From: Mesorhizobium sp. M1C.F.Ca.ET.210.01.1.1
Lineage (GTDB): Bacteria; Pseudomonadota; Alphaproteobacteria; Rhizobiales; Rhizobiaceae
Length of the DNA stretch: 64,000 nt
Direction of reading: 5' to 3'
Assembly: GCF_004791585.1 (NCBI RefSeq)
Contig: NZ_SRUU01000004.1
Location: 1 to 64,000 of the forward strand
Shown: positions 58,598 to 64,000 of the stretch, one piece after another
Position numbering within the stretch: the stretch's first letter is position 1
How the letters are laid out: each line of letters starts with the position of its first letter
Position numbers and translations under genes: made by a program
The notes under the pieces: model-generated
The model's input: the letters and a program-made list of their open reading frames with translations, nothing else
Told to the model about the DNA's origin: nothing
Database searches by the model: none

Positions 58598-60312
<1,715 letters not shown>

Positions 60313-60346
60313 GTTCTTTCCCGTTCCTCGGCAATCCCAAAGGCGT

Positions 60347-60361
60347 ACCGTACGTTACGGT
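60347..60361 (-). promoter_or_regulatory. Putative TetR operator
   Basis: ACCGTA-CGT-TACGGT is a perfect 6-bp inverted repeat around three bases, 35 bases before the TetR start. Such a palindrome fits a TetR dimer and lies where it would cover the promoter. Confidence 0.6.
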
Positions 60362-60437
60362 TCGGCTTATTGCGCATTCCGGTCGCCGGCGCAAGGGGCT
60401 GCGGCGAAAAATGATCTGAGGGACGGGAAAAGGCCCG

Positions 60438-60893
60438 CTAATCGCTGGTCGGCGGATCACGCAGGCGTGCGAGCAGACCGGCCAATGTCTCCAGATCCTT
60501 GGCTGAGAGCCTGTCGCCCATCAGGTCGGCGATGGATGCGCCATAGATCGCCCAGATACGGCGGCGCATTTCTCTTCCGCTTGGCGTGATGCGCACTGTC
60601 TGGCCGCGGCCGTCGTCCGAGACTGGCAGCTTCTCGACAAGTCCATCCGCCTCGAGCCGGGCCAGCAGCCGCGAGACGTTGTACTGCGCCAGCAGCACGC
60701 GATCGATCAGCTCGAAAGGCCGCAATCCGCCCTCGCCCGCTTCGGCAAGCTCGTGCAGCACGTCATACCAGGCGAGCGGCGGCAGACCGGCCGCCTTCAA
60801 GCGATCCTCGGTCTTTTCGACCAGCTGGCGCGACACCCGCATCAGGCGGCCCCAGGCTTTGACGGTCTCGGGCGAAGGGGATTTTTTTGTCAT
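60438..60893 (-). CDS. MarR family transcriptional regulator
   Basis: The 151-residue protein has the winged-helix MarR fold with LLAQYNVSRLLARLEADGLVEK and VSDDGRGQTVRITPSGREMRRR (wing) near residues 58-107. I chose the ATG at 60893; a longer frame runs upstream across the operators and the Rieske gene and is not real. It is divergent from the Rieske-GST pair across a 97-bp gap that holds three ATGCAATTGCAT-type palindromes, so it very likely represses that pair and itself. The ligand is unknown; phenolic compounds are common for this family. Confidence 0.9.
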   Translation of the reverse strand: MTKKSPSPETVKAWGRLMRVSRQLVEKTEDRLKAAGLPPLAWYDVLHELAEAGEGGLRPFELIDRVLLAQYNVSRLLARLEADGLVEKLPVSDDGRGQTVRITPSGREMRRRIWAIYGASIADLMGDRLSAKDLETLAGLLARLRDPPTSD

Positions 60894-60913
60894 CGCGGGG
60901 ACTCTATTCGATA

Positions 60914-60974
60914 GATGCAATTGCATCAAGCTTGACGATCGATGCAGATGCATCCATATAGATGCAATTGCATC
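60914..60974. promoter_or_regulatory. Three MarR operators around the Rieske promoter
   Basis: The palindrome ATGCAATTGCAT is at 60915-60926 and again at 60962-60973; a one-base variant, ATGCAGATGCAT, is at 60942-60953. All three carry a flanking G on the left and C on the right. The plus-strand promoter has TTGACG at 60932-60937 and CATATA at 60955-60960, 17 bases apart. The middle operator fills the spacer, the third covers the start region, and the first lies toward the MarR gene. Confidence 0.8.
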
Positions 60975-60990
60975 GATAGGGAGTTCTCCG

Positions 60991-61296
60991 ATGAAGCATG
61001 AAATCTGCAAAGTGGCCGACATCCCTGAGACCGGCAGCCTGGTCGCGCCCTTCTTCGGCCGCGAGGTCCATGTCTGGCGCAGCGGCGAGCGCATCCGCGC
61101 GGCGGCCAACGCCTGCCTGCATTTCGGCGGGCCGCTCGACTGCAAGGACGGTGCCTTCGTCTGCCAGTGGCACGGCGCCCGCTTCGACATGGACAGCGGC
61201 GAGCGCCTCGAAGGCCCGGCGCCGAAGGGCTCGCGCCTGATGTTCCTGTCGACCCGCGTCGAGGACGGCGCGCTGAACTATGTCTGGGGAGAGTGA
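60991..61296 (+). CDS. Rieske [2Fe-2S] ferredoxin-like protein
   Basis: The 101-residue protein is a single soluble Rieske domain. Cluster ligands are Cys42 and His44 (ACLHFGG) and Cys58 and His61 (CQWHGARFD), with the usual spacing. It resembles the small ferredoxins that feed aromatic-ring dioxygenases, and also lone Rieske proteins of unknown function. No oxygenase gene is in the window. It is followed one base later by a glutathione S-transferase gene and controlled by the divergent MarR gene, so a role in handling a toxic or oxidising compound is a reasonable guess. Confidence 0.85.
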   Translation: MKHEICKVADIPETGSLVAPFFGREVHVWRSGERIRAAANACLHFGGPLDCKDGAFVCQWHGARFDMDSGERLEGPAPKGSRLMFLSTRVEDGALNYVWGE

Positions 61297-61297
61297 G

Positions 61298-62017
61298 ATG
61301 AACGCCAGGCTCACCCTCGTCAGCCACCACCTGTGCCCTTATGTGCAGCGCGCGGCGATCGCGCTTGCCGAGAAGGGCGTGCCGTTCGAGCGGGTCAACG
61401 TCGACCTTGCCAACAAGCCTGATTGGTTCAGGGCTATCTCGCCGCTCGGCAAGGTGCCGTTGCTGCGCGTCCGGCAAGGCGGCCAGGAGGAAGTCATCTT
61501 CGAATCCGCCGTCATCCTCGAATTCCTCGAAGAGACCGAAGCCAATCCGTTGCATCCGGCCGACCCGCTCATGCGAGCCAGGCACCGCGCCTGGATCGAA
61601 TTCGGCTCGGCCATCCTCAACGCCATCGGCCGTTTCTATTCGGCTGCCGATGAGGCTGCTTTCCTCAATGAAAGCAACGCTCTGCCGCAAATGTTTGCAC
61701 GCGTGGAGACGGAGCTGTCGGCAAGGCAAGTCGGTCCGTGGTTCGCCGGCGATCGCTTCTCGCTTGTCGACGCCGTCTACGGGCCGGTCTTCCGCTACTT
61801 CGATACGTTCGACAGGATCGGCGAATTCGGCATTCTCGATGGCAAGCCTCTCATCCACGCCTGGCGCGAGGCCTTGAGCAAGCGGCAATCGGTCAAGGAA
61901 GCGGTGGGCGCCGACTATCCGCGGCGGCTGCACGCCTTCCTGCGGGCTAAGGGGTCTTATCTCTCCGAAATCATCCGGCTGCAGGCCATTGGAACCCCAC
62001 AAGCCCGATCTGCCTGA
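61298..62017 (+). CDS. Glutathione S-transferase family protein
   Basis: The 239-residue protein has an N-terminal thioredoxin-like GST domain, with the active-site Cys in HHLCPYVQRAA near residue 12, the cis-proline in LGKVPLLRV, and ESAVILEFLEE that binds the gamma-glutamyl part. A helical C-terminal domain with FSLVDAVYGPVFRYFD follows. The CPY site places it nearer the omega/beta-type enzymes than the Tyr or Ser classes. It is coexpressed with the Rieske protein. GGAGAGTGAG precedes the ATG at 61298. Confidence 0.9.
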   Translation: MNARLTLVSHHLCPYVQRAAIALAEKGVPFERVNVDLANKPDWFRAISPLGKVPLLRVRQGGQEEVIFESAVILEFLEETEANPLHPADPLMRARHRAWIEFGSAILNAIGRFYSAADEAAFLNESNALPQMFARVETELSARQVGPWFAGDRFSLVDAVYGPVFRYFDTFDRIGEFGILDGKPLIHAWREALSKRQSVKEAVGADYPRRLHAFLRAKGSYLSEIIRLQAIGTPQARSA

Positions 62018-62043
62018 ACGGGCCGATCATCGTGCCAGTGACC

Positions 62044-62086
62044 ATGGCGGCGAGGAATTGAGGTCCGGCGCAACCCTCGCCGCCAT
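62044..62086. terminator. Convergent hairpin between GST and HxlR genes
   Basis: ATGGCGGCGAGG (62044-62055) and CCTCGCCGCCAT (62075-62086) form a perfect 12-bp stem with a 19-base loop. No T tract follows on either strand, so termination is inferred from position between two converging genes. Confidence 0.5.
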
Positions 62087-62106
62087 CACCACCAGCCGGC
62101 AGTGCC

Positions 62107-62520
62107 TCAGGCTCGGGAAGCGGCGTCGAACGCCCCGCGCGCCTCGCGCACGGCGTCGTGGTTGAGCTCGGCCCATTGGATCAGCATCTGGAGGGGCGCG
62201 AACATCGAGCGGCCGAGATCGGTGAGGCTGTATTCGACGCTCGGCGGCTTGGTCGGAAACACTTCGCGATGCACATAGCCGTCGCGCTGCAGATCATAGA
62301 GCGTCTGCGTGAGCATCCGCTGCGAGATGTCGGGAACCAGCCGTCGCAATTCACCGAACCGGTAGGGCTTGTCGGCCAGCGCCATGACCAGCAGCGAGCT
62401 CCATTTGCCGCTGATGCCCTGAATCACGTCGCGAACCGGGCAATCGGCGAAATTGCCGCCGCCGGTCATGGCCTTGTAGACTTCCAGCTTGGATTTCAGA
62501 TTGAAGATCTTGCTGTCCAT
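62107..62520 (-). CDS. HxlR family transcriptional regulator
   Basis: The 137-residue winged-helix protein has the HxlR signature. The N-terminal Cys27 of ADCPVRDVI is in the place used for thiol redox sensing in relatives such as YodB and Qor[27 protein letters not shown] and [17 protein letters not shown] form the DNA-binding part. It is divergent from a QorB-like gene, the same pairing as ytfH-ytfG in E. coli. It probably represses that gene until oxidised by quinones or electrophiles; that is inference. Confidence 0.9.
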   Translation of the reverse strand: MDSKIFNLKSKLEVYKAMTGGGNFADCPVRDVIQGISGKWSSLLVMALADKPYRFGELRRLVPDISQRMLTQTLYDLQRDGYVHREVFPTKPPSVEYSLTDLGRSMFAPLQMLIQWAELNHDAVREARGAFDAASRA

Positions 62521-62630
62521 GGCGACGTCCGTTGATTGAAGCGGCGACCGGCCCGGTGGTTCCCTGACTGTGCCTACCTCCCGAAAAACTGCCTTCTTTA
62601 CGGCCTCGGGTCAATTCCTATTTTAGCGCT

Positions 62631-62647
62631 GGTCTCTTTTTGAGACC
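62631..62647. promoter_or_regulatory. Putative HxlR operator
   Basis: GGTCTC-TTTTT-GAGACC is a perfect 6-bp inverted repeat in the divergent gap, about 41 bases before the QorB-like ATG. Its size and site fit an HxlR dimer. Confidence 0.55.
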
Positions 62648-62688
62648 ATAAACAAACCCGCCCTCGGCGCAATTTCAGGAAACCTCCC

Positions 62689-63582
62689 ATGACCGATACC
62701 CTCCTCGTCACCGGCGCTTCCGGCCACCTCGGCCGCGCCGTCGTCAATCACTTGCTCAATGCGCAGAAGGTCGCGCCGGGCAGCATCATCGCCGCCACGC
62801 GCAATCCCGAAAGTCTTGCCGATCTGGCGGCTTTGGGCGTCACCGTTCGTGCGGCCGATTTCGACGACCAGGCCTCGCTGGAAAAGGCCTTCAAGGGTGC
62901 CGACCGGGTGTTGATCATCTCGACCGGGGAACTCGACCTGAAAAGCGATCGGCGCCTGCGGCAGCATCAGGCGGCGGTGGCAGCGGCGAAGACGGCCGGC
63001 GTCTCGCATCTGCTCTACACCTCGATGCCGAACCCTGAGCCCGGCTCGCCGGTGCTGTTTGCCGGCGACCACTACGGTACCGAACAGGCGATCAAGGCGA
63101 GCGGCATTCCCCACACCATCTTCCGCAACGGCTGGTACCAGGAGAACCTGTTCATGGCGCTGCCGCACGCCATTTCGTCGGGCAAGTGGTACACGTCGTC
63201 CGCCGACGGGCGCGTCGCCCATGGCGCGCGCGACGACATGGCCGCAGCGATCGCTGCCGGCCTCGCTTCCGGCTCGACAGAGAGCCGCATCTACACGCTG
63301 ACCGGTCCGCATGCCTACACGACGGGCGAGATCGCCGCCCTGGTGACCGAAGTCACCGGCAAGGCGCTGGAGGTCATCCAGGTGCCGGACGAGGCGCTGA
63401 CGGAGGGCGTCAAGGCGGCGGGGCTTCCCGAGGACTTTGCCCGCATCGTCGTCTCCTTCGACGCCAACACGCGCTCCGGCCGCATCGCCATGGTGACCGA
63501 TACGGTCGAGACGCTGTCGGGCCGCAAGCCGCGGACGCTCAAGCAGTTCCTCGAAGCGAATAAAGCCGCTTTGCTCGGCTGA
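62689..63582 (+). CDS. NmrA/QorB-like NAD(P)-binding oxidoreductase
   Basis: The 297-residue protein is an atypical short-chain dehydrogenase. It has the nucleotide-binding loop LLVTGASGHLGRAVVNHL at residues 5-22, TRNPESLADLAALGV, STGELDLKS, and the segment YTSMPNPEPGSP with FRNGWYQEN. This matches E. coli QorB (NADPH:quinone reductase 2) more than fungal NmrA. It likely reduces quinones in the cytoplasm. The divergent HxlR-type gene supports that. Confidence 0.88.
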   Translation: MTDTLLVTGASGHLGRAVVNHLLNAQKVAPGSIIAATRNPESLADLAALGVTVRAADFDDQASLEKAFKGADRVLIISTGELDLKSDRRLRQHQAAVAAAKTAGVSHLLYTSMPNPEPGSPVLFAGDHYGTEQAIKASGIPHTIFRNGWYQENLFMALPHAISSGKWYTSSADGRVAHGARDDMAAAIAAGLASGSTESRIYTLTGPHAYTTGEIAALVTEVTGKALEVIQVPDEALTEGVKAAGLPEDFARIVVSFDANTRSGRIAMVTDTVETLSGRKPRTLKQFLEANKAALLG

Positions 63583-63587
63583 GATCG

Positions 63588-63618
63588 GCGCGCCCGGCGG
63601 CCGTTCCACCGGGCGCGC
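63588..63618. terminator. Convergent terminator hairpin
   Basis: GCGCGCCCGG (63588-63597) and CCGGGCGCGC (63609-63618) form a perfect 10-bp stem. The plus strand continues with a T-rich stretch (TATTTCGCCTTTTTG). It lies directly between the QorB-like gene and the convergent epimerase gene and touches the stop codon of the latter. Confidence 0.65.
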
Positions 63619-64000
63619 TATTTCGCCTTTTTGAGCAATCCGAGCCGAACTAGGCTTTCGCCGGTCGCAGCAAGCGCTTCCTCCCGCGATCGCGGTGCCC
63701 AGCCGAGCATGCGCATGGCCTTGGCGCCCGTCGCGTTCCTGGCCTTGCCCAGTTCCGTCACGATCTGCGCCGCTTGCGCGTCGAACAAACCGACGATCCG
63801 CACCAGCCAGTCCGGCAAAACGCGCGTCGTGATGCGCGACGCCTTGTCGCCCAGCCGGGCTTTCAGCGCCTGCGCGATTCCCAGCATCGTCATGAAATCG
63901 CCGCTGACGGCCAGGAACCGCTCACCCTTGGCGGCCGGATTGGTCATGGCGCGCAGATGCAGGTCCGCCACGTCGCGCGCGTCAACCACGCCGAACACCA
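63618..64000 (-). CDS. NAD-dependent epimerase/dehydratase family protein, C-terminal part
   Basis: The gene is cut by the right edge; only the last 127 codons are present. The segment VVDARDVADLHLRAM is typical of the second half of extended short-chain dehydrogenases such as dihydroflavonol reductase-like proteins, and is followed by GERFLAVSGDFMTM, ARNATGAKAMRMLGWAPRS and a helical end. The methionine at 63998 is probably internal. The substrate cannot be told from this part. Confidence 0.75.
   Translation of the reverse strand, partial: VFGVVDARDVADLHLRAMTNPAAKGERFLAVSGDFMTMLGIAQALKARLGDKASRITTRVLPDWLVRIVGLFDAQAAQIVTELGKARNATGAKAMRMLGWAPRSREEALAATGESLVRLGLLKKAK

Overview
The window reads as a chromosomal stretch of a high-GC alphaproteobacterium of the order Hyphomicrobiales, most like Mesorhizobium or a close relative. 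This rests on the complete nuoA-N cluster followed by birA, rnj, mce, DUF1467, proS and lol genes, the aerobic (CobN/CobG) cobalamin cluster, an acdR-acdS pair, GTTC-N7-GTTC LexA sites, a GGAAC-N16-CGTT general-stress promoter and dispersed intergenic palindromes of rhizobial type. I see no insertion sequence, prophage, integrase or CRISPR array.

Layout. 1-4037: the end of a malate-CoA ligase alpha subunit, a hydroxypyruvate reductase and PEP carboxylase, a serine-cycle-like set. 4141-6472: tRNA-Leu(GAG), lipB, and a site-2 protease fused to a lipid-binding-type domain. 6536-7062: a non-coding-looking gap that holds a 28-codon hydrophobic ORF behind three phased LexA half-sites, hairpins and a repeat. 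7079-30085: a 23-kb minus-strand block, read right to left as nuoA-B-C-D-E-F-(HhH protein)-G-H-I-J-K-L-M-N, birA, rnj, mce, DUF1467, proS, lolC/E, lolD. A likely sRNA on the opposite strand and a 30-bp perfect palindrome lie in the gap between proS and the DUF1467 gene.

30422-47423: a YcaQ-type glycosylase gene, then a sigma70 promoter and cobalamin riboswitch feeding a plus-strand vitamin B12 operon (DUF1636, cobW, cobN, cobG, cobH, cobI, cobJ, cobL, cobE, cobM, cobA, cobB, cobV, cobU). cobK is embedded in it on the opposite strand. cobG carries a 159-bp palindromic repeat element inserted in frame. Together these genes cover most steps from uroporphyrinogen III to the lower-ligand stage by the oxygen-dependent route; cobF, cobO, cobQ, cobC/D, cobP and cobS/T are not in the window.

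47454-64000: mixed small units. They include a GT25 glycosyltransferase, tRNA-Lys(CTT), a PhzF isomerase, a MacAB-like efflux operon, acdR/acdS, a Nudix protein, an EEP-family nuclease, a BA14K protein with an EcfG-type promoter, a PilZ protein and ilvC. They also include a TetR regulator with a palindromic operator, a MarR/Rieske/GST divergon with three ATGCAATTGCAT-like operators, an HxlR/QorB divergon, and a partial epimerase at the right edge.

The strongest candidate for something undescribed is the LexA-controlled 28-residue membrane peptide at 6633-6719. Next come the in-frame repeat in cobG, the HhH domain shared by NuoE and a complex-I-operon protein, and the loss of aspartate-binding residues in the PEP carboxylase.
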